NCBI GenBank assembly: GCA_030685235.1
Contig: MU839158.1
Coordinates: forward strand, 124,001 to 188,000
Direction: 5' to 3'
Length of the DNA: 64,000 nucleotides
Source: Copromyces sp. CBS 386.78
Taxonomy: Eukaryota > Ascomycota > Sordariomycetes > Sordariales > Sordariaceae
In this document: positions 12,661 through 24,839 of the stretch, one piece after another
Layout of the letters: each line of letters starts with the position of its first letter
Position numbering within the stretch: the stretch's first letter is position 1
Program-made: the position numbers and the translations under genes
The notes under the pieces: model-generated
Told to the model about the DNA's origin: nothing
The model's database searches: none
Seen by the model: only the letters and a program-made list of their open reading frames with translations

Positions 12661-14246
12661 AGAAGGGGGGGAGTTAATCCTAATAACTATAATAATAATA
12701 ATTAGTTTCAATAGTAACGGCTCGATTAACTTTATAATCGTAGGATTATTAATAATAATAGTTTTGGGGTTAAGGGAATTATAATCGGTTAAAAGGCTTT
12801 CCTAATTATTATTAATATATTTTATAAAATTTTTAAGGATATATTAGAAGTATAGTTACGGCTGGCTTTTAGGAAAGTATTACAATAGTATATTCTTTTT
12901 TACGGCTGAATAATCGGTAATATATATTATAGAGTGCGGTATACTTTCGCGTTGAATGAAATCCGTAAAGTATTTAAAATTCTAATTTATAAAATTATTT
13001 TTTTTTTTATAATTGAAACCGAATATAATAGGGAATATTGTATTAATAGAATTAATACCCGTAATAATTAATATTTTGAATTTAAAATACGATATTTAAA
13101 AAAAGAAAGATAAATTAATTAGAAAAATAAAAGGAAGAGGGAAATAATAGGAAATTTACATTATAAATATAATCGACATTTAATATAATTGGGTTGCCCT
13201 GCTATATTTATATATATTAAGGGAAGGTAAAAATTAAGAATTTAAATCGGCTAACGTAATCGAAGGTATAAATATACTAAAAATTAAGGGTTTCTAGCTC
13301 CCTTAGTAATTTTTAAGTATTAATTAGGCCGGCGGTATACTCTTAACCTAACCGCTAAATATTATTCTTAATATCAAAATTCTTAATCGCATTATATATA
13401 CTAAGAAAGGCGTTTTAAAAGGAGAATTTAATTTGTAGACTAGTAAACCCTTACTAATAGAGTTATTAGACGAATTCCTCCCCTTCGAATATAAATTTAC
13501 AGGTAGAAAAATAAGAGGATACCTTCGTCTATAGTAAATAATTATAATTAGGGTTAGTAAATTCGAAGGTAATAGGATTATCCTTCTTTATTTTAATAAT
13601 TATTTTAAAAAGATAATTATATTTAATAGTATTCGACTTCTTAATATTAGAATTAAATAATTTATATTTATTAGCCTTCGTATAAGTATAGTAAATACGG
13701 TGGTTATTAGAGGATATAATCGTAATAACGAAACTATTATCCTCGTTAAAGATTTGGAGAAATTACTTCGCGTCGTTAACGCTTCTATATATAAATACGA
13801 GGTTATTATAATTTTGCTAGGTATAACTAGGACGGTTTTTGAGGATTTATTAAATATATTTACAATTAACAGTTTGGTTGGCGGCGATAAGGGTATTGAA
13901 TATAGGATCGTTTGGATTTGGAGAGGGATTTAAAGAGGGATTTGGGAGCGTAGCTAGCGCGATTGTAGGAAGCTTTATGGCTATAATGCCTTGTAGGGTA
14001 GTAAATATAACAACTTTTGAAGGGAAAAAAAGAGCGACCGCTATGTTCAATTGAATTAGTAATATATGCGCTGGCAACCGTAGCGATTATAGGGGCTCTT
14101 ATAGCGCGATTCGTGCTATAATTATAGCGGGTTACAAGTAGGTTTGAATTGTAGGGGGGTGCTATAGAGTGTGTTTTGAAGTTTGGCGGCTGAAAAGTTA
14201 CGAAATATGGAATTTATCGATTTTATGTGAAATGTGTGCTCGAAAA

Positions 14247-14299
14247 GGTTAGGTAGTCTGGTTATAGGGAAGGGGGGTAGTTTGTGGCTAGCCCGCCTC
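14247..14299 (-). repeat. Right terminal inverted repeat (53 bp)
   Basis: Inverted copy of 10782-10834, ending CTAGCCCGCCTC on the plus strand directly before the right target-site duplication. Confidence 0.88.
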
Positions 14300-14308
14300 G
14301 TCTGCTTG
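14300..14308 (+). repeat. Right target-site duplication (GTCTGCTTG)
   Basis: Nine bases identical to 10773-10781, directly abutting the right TIR. Confidence 0.88.
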
Positions 14309-14850
14309 AGTCCAGACACGGAGATGGCAGGCACTACAGGGACCCGGGAAGGAGCAAATCATGTAGTGTAATTAATGCAAATGCTCAAGTGCCCAGTAAA
14401 TTACCAAGGCATATGCACGTGCAAAGTTTCCGAAATTTCACGTCAAAACCGACCAAACTGTACCCGCACAGTTAGCGTAAGATTGAAATGCCTGCGTAGC
14501 ACATGGTCAGGCATTTGTTTCACTGCACCGCAGTTCGGTTGCCAGTGCGCGATGAGTGGGGCCAGAGCTAGGTAATGTACGTACCTACACTGTCCAGGTC
14601 GACTTGGTTCAACCTCACTGCAGAGCGCACTTTCCTCGTTCTTTCTGGAGCTTCACTCACTGTGAGTGTCCAGGTCTCCTCCAGTCACGGTCCCTTCCTC
14701 TTCTTCAGTCTTCCCGTCCCGTCCAGCTTGATATTCTCATCCATCATCATCAGTTCCTTCCTTTCTTTCCGTCTTCACCCCTCTCCCCTGGGCTCTCCCC
14801 AAGTCCTCTCTCCCCTCTCAAAGGCTACCTATCCCCGCCATTCTGCCAAG

Positions 14851-14949
14851 ATGCCACGGCCTTGGTCCTTCATCAGTACCATTCTGGGGTTCCCCAACCT
14901 CACAGTTATGGATGATGGCATCCAGATGGCAATTGTACACACGCCTTGA
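14851..14949 (+). CDS. Possible 32-codon small ORF in a leader-like block (doubtful)
   Basis: An ATG in good context (CCAAGATGCC) follows about 200 bases of CT-rich sequence typical of fungal transcript leaders. It opens a 32-residue frame beginning MPRPWSF and ending in TGA. A consensus intron (GTATGT at 14963, acceptor CAG at 15030-15032) follows just downstream, which suggests a spliced transcript with this as an upstream ORF or peptide. No homology is recognised, and it may be non-coding. Confidence 0.15.
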   Translation: MPRPWSFISTILGFPNLTVMDDGIQMAIVHTP

Positions 14950-16705
14950 AGTCGTCAAGTGGGTATGTTGACCTCACCGCGCATTTTCTGATTTTCTTCC
15001 TGCTTACCACTCAAGTACCCTTTCACCATCAGGATCGTGATCTCAATTTCCCTCCCAAACCCCCCTTCGCTTGTCTGGCCGGCCACCTCCGGCGTGAACA
15101 TGACGGGACCGTGAAGGCCTGAAGCCAATCAACTGCCTGGCAACACGGAGCAAGCTACCCTCCTAGCCCAAGATTGGGTGCTGATGATGTGTGATCTCGG
15201 CACCAGCCGCTGACTCCAGACGTCCCCCTCGCTATCACCTACACTACGGCTACAGAACATCTCAGCTTGCGCTCTACGCCTTGCCGGACGCTATGGCCAT
15301 GGCCGCTATGGGACGGCTACCAGCTACTACCCAGCACCCTGAGCACCTTGGTTCGGGCCCGTCCCTCTCCGACCCTCACACCAACAGAAAGAGACGGGCC
15401 CAGGTGCTACACCAGCCGACGAGGCGACCAATCGCCAGCAGAACCCAAATTCCTACTAGGAGGTGGGGTTGATCTCACCGCGTACCGGTACATGCTCCTG
15501 CTGTGTGGGCTTGAAGTCGTTAATTATGTGCAGACACAACCCATCTTCAACCCATCTTCAACATGTGCTTCTGGCTGTGCTTCTGGCTGGTGCTTCTGGA
15601 TAGGACAGTTTCGATACGCTTACATGTCGTATCGACAGACCAGAAAGAAGCATCACTTCTCAAAAAAATCAAAAAAAATCAACAGTCAGGCACGCTTTCT
15701 CTCCTACTGGCCACGGGTAGAAGCTGGCTGATGGCGTAGCGCCACCGAGAGACAGCAATCACATATGCTGCGACAACCTTCCCAAGGCTTGATCAGGACA
15801 CCCAAGTTATGGCGACATTTCTCTGGTAGGGGTCGAGAGGGTCTCAGTCAAAGACTCACAGTGGCCACCTCGAGCAAAAAAAGTTCACTACTTCTACACA
15901 CAACCTGAAGCCTACGGTTCAAGCTCATGTTTGAAAGACAGCCCGGTCTCCTCATTACTTGATGCATATGCATTGCTCATCCTTCGAGAGCAACAGGGGG
16001 AGCTGATAATTCGCTTAACTGTAGGTGCACAGCGGCCCGGCAGCTACCTTTGCATAATAATAACTCTATGCTATGATACATGGCTGTTGAAAGGCAAAGG
16101 ACTCGGGGTATCAAGTTCCCGCTGGTCACTTATCTTCCGTCTGGGGCCTCACACTCTGTCTTGGCCGGTTGGTGTTCTGTGGACAAGCTCGCTTACTCCC
16201 ACTCCTGATTGGTTTCTTTGCACCCGGGGCTTTTCCTGCAGCAACCCGGGTCGTCCCCCAGTTGCGGTCACGGCTGAGCAAGCTGAAGCCTCCTCAAGAG
16301 CTCCGGTTCTCCCGGTGAACTTGGGATACATACCTGCTCCACGCGGTACAGTGTCCGTACATGTCAAGCATACAATCCAACCCCTGAAAGTTTGTTGGTT
16401 TGGTACTCAGAACAGGCACTTTACTCCTTTAAGTTGGAAGAAGTGGTCGATGTGCCTCTGTTCACAGTGTCGTCTTCGTCTTTGCAGTGCAATGGCCTCC
16501 AAAGCCAATCAAACCCCCTGTTTTTGCCCCATCATAAGTTCCGAGCTAACACACTCTCCAGCATTGTACTGTAATGCTGGTTTGTTGCTAGCTCGGTACG
16601 CCTGGTCTACTGGACGGGATCTCTCCTAAATCGTTATAAACCCCTTACACGCAAAAAAAGTTGGCCGTGTCCAGTTTAAAAGGGCATGAATAAAAATCAT
16701 TACCG

Positions 16706-16862
16706 CTTTTTCTCACTCGATTTGTTTTTACTCAAGCCAATCCTGTCACTGGATCGAACCCAAGAAACCCTTCGACCCGCATCAGCTCACCAGCATATTG
16801 GTCGAAACCAGTTATACCCGGCGCTACACCTGTTTGAGCAAAACAAATCGAGTGAGAAAAAC
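16706..16862. repeat. Hairpin-forming inverted repeat, possible MITE relic
   Basis: The left arm (16706-16735) and right arm (16834-16862) are inverted copies of TTTTTCTCACTCGATTTG plus flanking bases, about 28 bp with a single 1-base indel. The spacer is about 98 bp. No clear target-site duplication was found. It could be a small mobile-element remnant, a structured RNA or a regulatory hairpin. Confidence 0.6.
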
Positions 16863-19800
16863 CAGTATAGTATTATCCAACCCCCAAAACAGCATATGCA
16901 TGGTAAAATACGCCTTAATTATTTAACAAAACGTATCAATTGGATATAAAAACGCCTGGGAAAGTTGACCAAAAGGTCTCAGGCTAAAACAAACAAACCG
17001 GTATTGGACTGTACTCGTCACCGACCACGGAGTCGCATTCGACGGTCAACTTCTGTCATCCAGAGGATTGTGCAGTGGTGTTCTTTGCTTTGCCAGGCAG
17101 CCTCGAGTAGGTCTTTCGTCGCTCCCAGATGACGTTGTGCCATCCGCTGATAAAATCCCAAGTCGAGGTCTTTGCGTACAGCCTTGGGACTACCATGACT
17201 TTGAATATTCGGGATCCCTTTGAGCGACCGGTTAGAACCCAACGAGCCGTCTCGGGACATTCAAGCGTCCTTCTGGCCGTCATTATTTGTTACGGAGCCA
17301 CAGGTGCACACGCAAGAGACACGGCGCGACGCCGCGATGTGATACAACATCTATGCACCCGGATTGAGGGCTGCACGTCTATTTATGGATTTCGCTCAGA
17401 TTGCGCTTCTCTGGACAGGGAGGTGAAGAGATTCCATGATTGGAGAACCAGAAGATCACAAATTCACGGCGCACAGCGTCGCATCAAGCTTCCTTCCGCC
17501 ATGAGCACCAACACAGAGGTTTACCGTGGACGGGACAGCTGCATCATACCGCTGTGATTAACAGTCAAGGCTACCAGGTACTCACCAGCAGGCCTTTGAA
17601 CACCCACAGGAGGAATCGCTGTGATCCTTCCAAACTTGTAAGGGACGTGGAAGACCGACCGCTTGTCGTATCTGAAGAGATGTCTCGTGTGCCGGGTCTT
17701 GGGCAACCTCTTCATCTCCCATCCCGCTGGTCAGCCCTGACTAAACAACTTGCCTTGAGATAGGTATGAGGAGATACTGTATCAGCCTCCAATAGGCAAA
17801 AAGCTCCTCATCACGATGGTCCGTCCCAATGCGGTAGCCTGATCGCGGGGAAGCCCACACGTCCGTCCTTCCCACCCATGTCGGCTACTATGTTCTAGTC
17901 GTTCCGACGAAGTGCACTGACCATAATCGAAGCTCCGCACGCTCCAGTGGACATATGGTGACAGGCAATGACAAGCTCTTACTCATTCCCGGGGCGCTGC
18001 ACAGTATTGCAACTAACGACTCTGATTAGAGTACGGTTCTTCCCGCTCTGAAGATGATCAAGAAACATGGGGTACCTCGACCGGCAACCATGATGCTTTT
18101 CGCACCAAATCATTAAACAAACATCGATCATCTTATGATGTGCGATATACCAATGCAGAGGATCTTGAGCGTCGTTTATTCAAACATCATTTCACGCATG
18201 CTTCAATCAATTCAAACAAAAACACACAAGCCACATGAGTGAGCTACCAAAGTTCAAGCCTTTGACGAGGATAAAACATCAACGACGGACTTCAATCTGA
18301 AGGGTGATTGATGACTCGCCGTCCCATCAATCCTCGCGTGACACACCTATCCTCTGTCTAGAGGAGTCGGGTATTTGTGCGATAAAATAAACTTGGTCGC
18401 CTGCAGGACCAGGTACGCCAGGACAACCTAGAGAGCCTAGCAAGGTTTTCAGGACGCCCGTTGTCTGTTGACATTGATCGCTGCCGATCAACCGGAAATG
18501 GGGAAATGGTTTGGGGTCCTTTGTGGGGACGTGATATCACCGTTTCCCCGTTTAGGTTTTTTGTAACGGGACTCTTGAATGAGGTCAGATCTCTTGAGCT
18601 CACAACCTTTCCCAAGCTCATCAAGCATACGACTTGAACAGAGCAGCTGCTTACTACAAAGCGTTGGAACCCTACAGATAACGAGTGGCCCGACATTTCG
18701 CACCCTTGCGCCTCTGATTACGCCCTTGGAACATATTCGACAGAAGTAAAGGGAGGCCACGTGGTTCTGGGAAGAATATCGAGTCCTCACAAATATCTCA
18801 TTGCGCGGATGGCGGGTTAAACACTCACATCTGGAGATTTGAGCGCTGAATGAGACGGAGCAATCGAAGAGAATGTGCACCTTCGTAGAAGGAGTCGTCA
18901 TTGCAGGCGTGGGGGTCATTGTACGACAGAATTAATTACACGACATCGACTCTAATTTCGTCCCGCGATTTGAGCCGCAATCTAGCTTTTCGACATGACC
19001 AACAAGCAATCCTTCAGTCAAATGGTTCAGACAACATCATCAAATCGCCAACTGCCCGCAAAGCATATCAGGATTGACGCGGCTTGCTCATCTGTCTCCT
19101 GTTCCTGCAGTAAACAACGCCCGACTAAAGCAGGACATCCGTAGCCGTCGATCACGTTGGCTTGCAGAGGTGGCGCAGCGAGCTTCTCGGAGGCGTCATA
19201 ATACAGCCAGGCCACGAGGCGTTCTGATGTGTTGTTTATATGTCCACAGCAGTTGCTACAACAGCCTTGCTTGTGCTTGCTAGCACCGTGTGAGATGGAA
19301 ATATCTACATCCATCTGGGCTTCACTCTCGAGTTTGTGGAAGTAATACACTACCTTGGTCACTCAAGAGAACCAAACGTCACCGACGGTTACGCAAATCG
19401 CCGACTATTTCGGAGAATACGTCTGTATCCGTTCCTGATATGATGTCAATTCTAGTGTACACTACACTAACGTCTAAAGGGTACCCTATTTTTTGAAGTC
19501 GACAAGTGTGATGGAGCATGCAATTGCCCGAGGAGGATCATATTTCTTGGACATCGGATTTTGCAAGCTCCATCGTGCCCTTGCAAGGCCCATTCTGGTG
19601 CACGAACCGATCCACCTTCAGATCGCCGTAGAAATGATGGTGTTAATCAGCTCAGGGCCGTGTTACCACTTGCGAAGGGCGGCCGGGACCTTGCAGGAGC
19701 TGTCCGTTGTCATTTCATCTTCGACACCCGCCTGTTCTTCGGAATTTAGTGACCGACGTTGTTCCTCCGTCTGTACTATCCCCGTTGAGACATGCGGAAG

Positions 19801-22800
19801 TGCGACAGTGTCCAAGAAAACAACATGAAGGAATACGCCAGTCCATGATGAATTCGCGCGGGTGGTTTGCCTGCTCCAGGAGCAGCCACCAATCTGTGTC
19901 CGAAATGTCTTGCCTTTCCTTCGGAACAAATATCAGACCAGATTCACGCGCACACAGACAAGAATTATCTCTACCAAGTCCAACGGGGCGGAGAAAATAG
20001 AAAATCCTGACTTTCTTGAGGGCAGTCCAACAGCTTTCTCAAGCGAACGTCGAAGATTGGTGTATAAGCGCTGACAGGCGAGTTTCAGGGCAGACTTATG
20101 TCTTACCGTCTGGCTGGATTGTCGTTCACTGCCGATCCCCCGCAGACGCAAATCTTTACCATCTATGATGGGGCAGACGACTGACGGACAGAAATCAACG
20201 CGCAAGCCCTATTTGGGCCCCATACACACTCATCGTGCGAACGCGATACCCAAAACACAAATTCCGCAGCAATTTGACATGAACCGTAGAAGTGGCAGCG
20301 TGGTTTTCAGCCGCAAAACAACTGGGAAAAGCCTTACGCCAACCGGCTCGTTTTGCTGATGGTACAGTGTTGCGGGTGAAATGAAAATCCCGGGACATGG
20401 GCCTTAAGTTGCGGGCTCGAATGATGTCGCCACCGCCACTCCTCCTACGGGTACACCAGGACGACTTAATTTCCCAAAACTGTCGCGATGCCGACAGCTA
20501 GGGAAGTCTAGAAGACCAACTCCAGCACGCTGACGGCGAAAAGCTTTTCACCAACCATCCGTGTCCATCTGCTCTGCAACACTCTTCCCACCCTTTTGTT
20601 TCTCTTTTTGTATCCACAGCACGCTGCTCAGCGAATTGGACAAGGCAGTGAAAAAGAAAAAAAGAAAAAAAGAAAAGGAAGACTAGCGGCCGTGCTTTCA
20701 CCATTTGTGCGTACGGTTGGGGGCAACTCTCAGTTTGCGTTCTGGCCGGAGGTCTTTCCTAGTCCCCCTTTCCTTTCTCCAGCGGATAACGTGGCCAGCA
20801 GAGTCGGGCTCGAAAGGTAGCCTGATAGGGCTTCAGTAAGCCCACAGATACCGTCTCACGCAGCCGGTTTGAAAAACGCAGACCTCCGGGGGGCGAGATA
20901 TTTGCTCCGACCTCGTGCTCTGGGAGACATCGGGATCAGCATCAGTCTAGGACACGGACGCCCCTTAGATCAACCTTGTTCTTCAACTCGGGGGCTGTAG
21001 CGTAGTGTACGCTACAATCAGAGCTCAACGGCCGCCAGGAATCACAACGATATGCTAGCAAGGGTAACGAAAAGAGAAGCTCTTCCTTCGCCAAACTTCT
21101 GTTGAGCCACGAGGCAAGGTGTTGTCCCTTGACTTTCCGTCAAGGCCTATCTGTACCCCATACGGACCCCCCTCTCGCCTTCATATCCATACCTCTACGA
21201 ACACGATTGGTCCCTACTCGTCGCCTGTTCTTGTCTCAACACAGTATCTTACAGTGTCACCCTATGTCTCGGCAGCAAGAATCAAGAGCGGAGACGAAAG
21301 CGAAAGAGAGAAGAGACAGCAAATGGGCAACTGGGTGGAGAGAGTCTCTTGAGTGCTGTCTCGGGGGGAGTATCCGGATGTGACCTGACGCCCCTCATGT
21401 CGCTCCCCACAAAGCCACAAAGGTTGGCGGCATTGTCCATGTCTGCACTGTCACCGATGACACAATCTTCAAGCAAGGAGGTGGTTGACGAATGGCAGAT
21501 AAGAGAGCTTTCCCCTTCCCACATTCCCTGCTTCGAAGCGGCGGGTACGCGAGGGGGTATGGACATTGACGAGTTCTGGAGACTGGGTGGTGAGCGATGA
21601 ATGGGCCCGATGATGGGATTCTGGGAAGAAGTACACTGACTTGGACAAGGGGATACACACACAGTGCTGTGGACACACCTCTCCTCAACTGCCTGACAAC
21701 TTGGCTGCCTAGAAACCTGGCTAGCTACCTACATACATGAGGACGGGGGTGCTAGCTGGCTTTTCGGCTGGGTAGATGGAGACCGGTAGATGATCAGTAT
21801 CCCTCTCTGACTCTCACGACCTCGGCCTGGAGGCCAAAAAGAGCCCAACCCACGTTAGACAAGAGCAGGCCAAGAGCTGATCGCCTACCCATCACCTATC
21901 ACCGTGTCACACTTGGAATGGAATGGAACTCAGGTGGAAAGCGGCAGAGTGACTACGCTACGTCGTAAACGTCGAGGCGCCTTGCACAGTACGGAGGAAA
22001 GAGACCGGGCGAAGCAACTCAAAACAGGATAACGACGACATGCCCCATAACCGTTTTCGTTTTCCTGCTGGGCCCCCGGAGTTCCGGTGCTTGACTGTCG
22101 TGGAGAACGGAGCCAGGCGGTGAGGGTATTCGGGGCCCCCGTTCGGGAGATTGAGTGGAGGAAGGAAACGCCAGTCGTCCATCTTGCGGTTTTTTAGTCA
22201 GGAAGTGAGTTTCCCTTGATTACATACAATAACCCTTGACTACCGATAAGACGATAGGAAAGTGTCGGCATTAGAGTCGTATCTACGGGAATCGAACCGC
22301 GGCTTGTGTTTCTCAGCTTGCTTGGAGAGATGTCGGAGAGCAAAAAAGACTTTTGCGGAGAGACACAGAGGAGAGACGGTAGCAGTGAGAACTCGTAGGC
22401 CGCAACCTTGGAACTTTGGAATAATTACGTCTGGCGGGTTGGGTGAGTCGATCGCGGTGTTGTTGGCAACTTTTGGTTCAAACTCACATGACCATCGTCA
22501 TGCCACGGATGCTTAATTTCCTGATGAACCTTCTTCCGCGAGCTCCCCCTATCCACTCCATTACACCACAACACTACACGTTGCCGCAGGTTTGCGGTGC
22601 GGTGCGGTGCGGACGCGTGGCGGTGCGATGTTTTTGTTGTGTGTTCGCTGACTCGCTGGCCCAAACAGAAAAATTCTACTTTTGTTGTGATACGTGTGAG
22701 AATGTAACCTTCTCTCGTGGAGGAGGCGAAATCAACTGCCGTTGTGGATATCCCCCGAAACCTCCTTCTCTTTCGGTATCTTCACGGGCAGCAAAAGTTT

Positions 22801-24839
22801 TTTCTTTTCTTCTTCTTTTTTTTCCTTGGCCCGTGTGTGTCCCTTTTCCACTTCTTCCAATGTGGTCTGTAATTCGCCACCCCTAGTTCCACTTCTTTGC
22901 ACAAGGACCGATCTACACTCATCTCAACTTGACCACGTACCAGGCAGGCAGTACAGGGAATACCCGAGATGGTCTGAGAGGTCATCGAGTGTAAACAGGG
23001 CTCAGATTGGAAGGAAAGTCGAAAGTGGCTTTACACTACTCATTCGTCCCTACAAAATGTGGTGTACTTTTATGCGGACACTTTGTCGGGAATTGTGAAA
23101 GCGCGGACCAGACCAGGGGCCAAGGAAGGAGATTAGGTTCAGAAGGAGCATCGTACGTGGCTGGGGTCTGTTGCTTCTTGCCTTGTCTTGCTCTCTGTCT
23201 TGGATTCATCTTCGTAGGCGAGCAAAAAAAGGAAGCAAAAACTAGAGAGATATGGGAGTTGGCTATTACCGTGTGGTGACACAGCATTTCACAGTTGTTT
23301 CTCCGAAGTCTTTTTGAATTGTTGGGAAACAGAGAAACCCACTCTGGACTCATCAGCAGAATAAGGAAGTCAAAAGCCACGAAGGAGAGGAAATCGTGCC
23401 ATGTCATCGATGTCAAGAAAACGGGGAGTGAAGGCTGTTTTGACATGGAGACATGGTGCCCACAAGCCGAGATATTAAGCTCGCCGACCGAAATCCGGCA
23501 CTAAGATGAAACGGCTCCTCACTTGCTCGTTGGCGAAATCGATCCTTCTTTCCGAGTCCGATCCTCCCAACGACTGAGAGAGAAAAAGAAGGTGGAGGTA
23601 AGGTGGACACACACGGGCGGACAAGCCGTCAATAGACGACGGGAGGCTCGGTTTCGGACTGAAAGAGGGAAGGTTAAGATTGAAAAGTGAAGCTGTGCTG
23701 TTGACAAAATGCCTTCGGTTCGAGGGAAAGATGATCTGGCCCAAAATCCCGGGTCAACCTCTTCATTCTTCCTTCTTGAGACAAGCTGTCTGCTCGGAAA
23801 TCGAGAAACAGGTGAGGCGAACGAACGAAAATTGACGAGACAGACAAGACAGACTTGGACTCGGGAGCGGATATACCACCAGGCTACAGAACACCTGTTC
23901 GTCTTAGTTCCCGTCTCTGGTTGTGTCTTGTCTCGAACCCCTATTTTTGAGGTAAAGCTGTGCCAGTGTCTGATAATCGGTGTGTCTGTCGGCCTGCTTG
24001 TTTGTCTGCCGGTATGTCTGTCTGGCTCCTGAGATTATCGTGTCTTGGCTGTCTGTGTGTCTGATGACGGAGCCTTGGCTTGGGCTTTTTGTCTCGTACG
24101 ACACCAGTCCACCAGTCCGGGGGTGGGAGTTCGGTGTGCCTGACTAGGGAGGCGAGTCTACCTATCCAGGATGTGTGTGTGTCTGTTGACTGAAGCCGTT
24201 GTGTGCTAGGTGAAAAGAGATGAAAAGGGTAGGAAGAGAAGTCCAATCTCACTTCAGGGGTGTCCTACCTAGGTATACTTGACGACAATGAGAGAGTAAG
24301 AGAGTGCTCAGTCGGTTGTATAGGTAAATCAGTGAGAAGTCCTCTCGTCGGTCTCACCAGTGTCAAGCCTACCGCAATGAAGCAAACGATGAAAACGACA
24401 ATCCACTCGCCGAGCAATCTTTTCTCCCTCGACCTCTTCCGACAGGCCATTCAACAATGATTCTCAGCCGCTCTTGACCACCGTCCAGGCATGCTCCTGA
24501 CATATATCATCCTCATTGTAAAATACTAGTGTATGATATTCTCTGGGGAGCCGACTCGCTTCCAGCCTCATAAACCGGGAAGTATTCTGGGTTTCGGAAG
24601 GTATGTGAGCGCAAGGCTTCCTGCAAACAGATTCCAAACAATGTACATGGCCATTCCCTCTATAAGCCAGTAGCAATCCTTCTATCTCTATACAACTCTC
24701 ACCTAACAACAACACTCCCACCTCATTCCAACACCCAACCAAGTCTAAAGGTAATCTACCATGCTCAAATCCTCCTCACTAGGGTCTGGTCTCGAAGAAC
24801 ACCAAACCAAGTGCCAAGCCAATGTCTCCATCATCTAGT

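Larger units (their letters stand above)
10782..14299. mobile_element. RIP-degraded Class II DNA transposon with 53-bp TIRs (Mutator-like by TSD length)
   Basis: A 3518-bp element bounded by 53-bp terminal inverted repeats that differ at three positions, flanked by a perfect 9-bp direct repeat (GTCTGCTTG). This is the structure of a cut-and-paste DNA transposon. A 9-bp duplication is typical of Mutator-like elements; an 8-bp reading (hAT-like) would leave the TIR ends out of register. From about 10910 to 13680 the DNA is strongly AT-rich and almost empty of CA and TG while CG is kept, which is the RIP signature, so stops fill every frame. No transposase can be read; a 15-bp tandem array lies at 12556-12660. 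The left 75 bases after the TIR escaped mutation. The target lies in ordinary GC-moderate intergenic DNA. The superfamily is inferred from termini only. Confidence 0.85.
14309..24839. other. Gene-poor region of about 10.5 kb; no intact gene recognised
   Basis: Normal base composition with no RIP and no frame I can assign. The longest frame is 232 codons at 15931-16629 (+), and its translation has no motif or domain character. A pyrimidine-rich leader-like block followed by a splice-like pair lies at 14600-15032. A 28-bp inverted repeat lies at 16706-16862. Polypyrimidine and polypurine tracts occur near 20640-20680 and 22795-22830. Minus-strand frame fragments at 17.0-20.4 kb could be a decayed gene, but no family could be named. 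Confidence 0.45.

Noticed and set aside
10910..14246. Reading a transposase from the AT-rich element, or treating 13700-13933 (+) and 13850-14077 (-) as genes
   Set aside because: The interior is RIP-mutated with stops in all frames; the short open frames are chance survivors in the less-damaged right end.
15931..16629. 232-codon plus-strand frame as a gene
   Set aside because: No motif, no domain character, unusual residue mix and no splice or leader context; probably chance.
16735..16800. tRNA- or SINE-like GGTTCGATCC word on the minus strand
   Set aside because: T stem mismatched and no cloverleaf; only the surrounding inverted repeat is supported.
22262..22345. tRNA-like B-box (GGTTCGATTCC) on the minus strand
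   Set aside because: The B-box consensus matches, but the T stem does not pair and no acceptor or D arm could be found.
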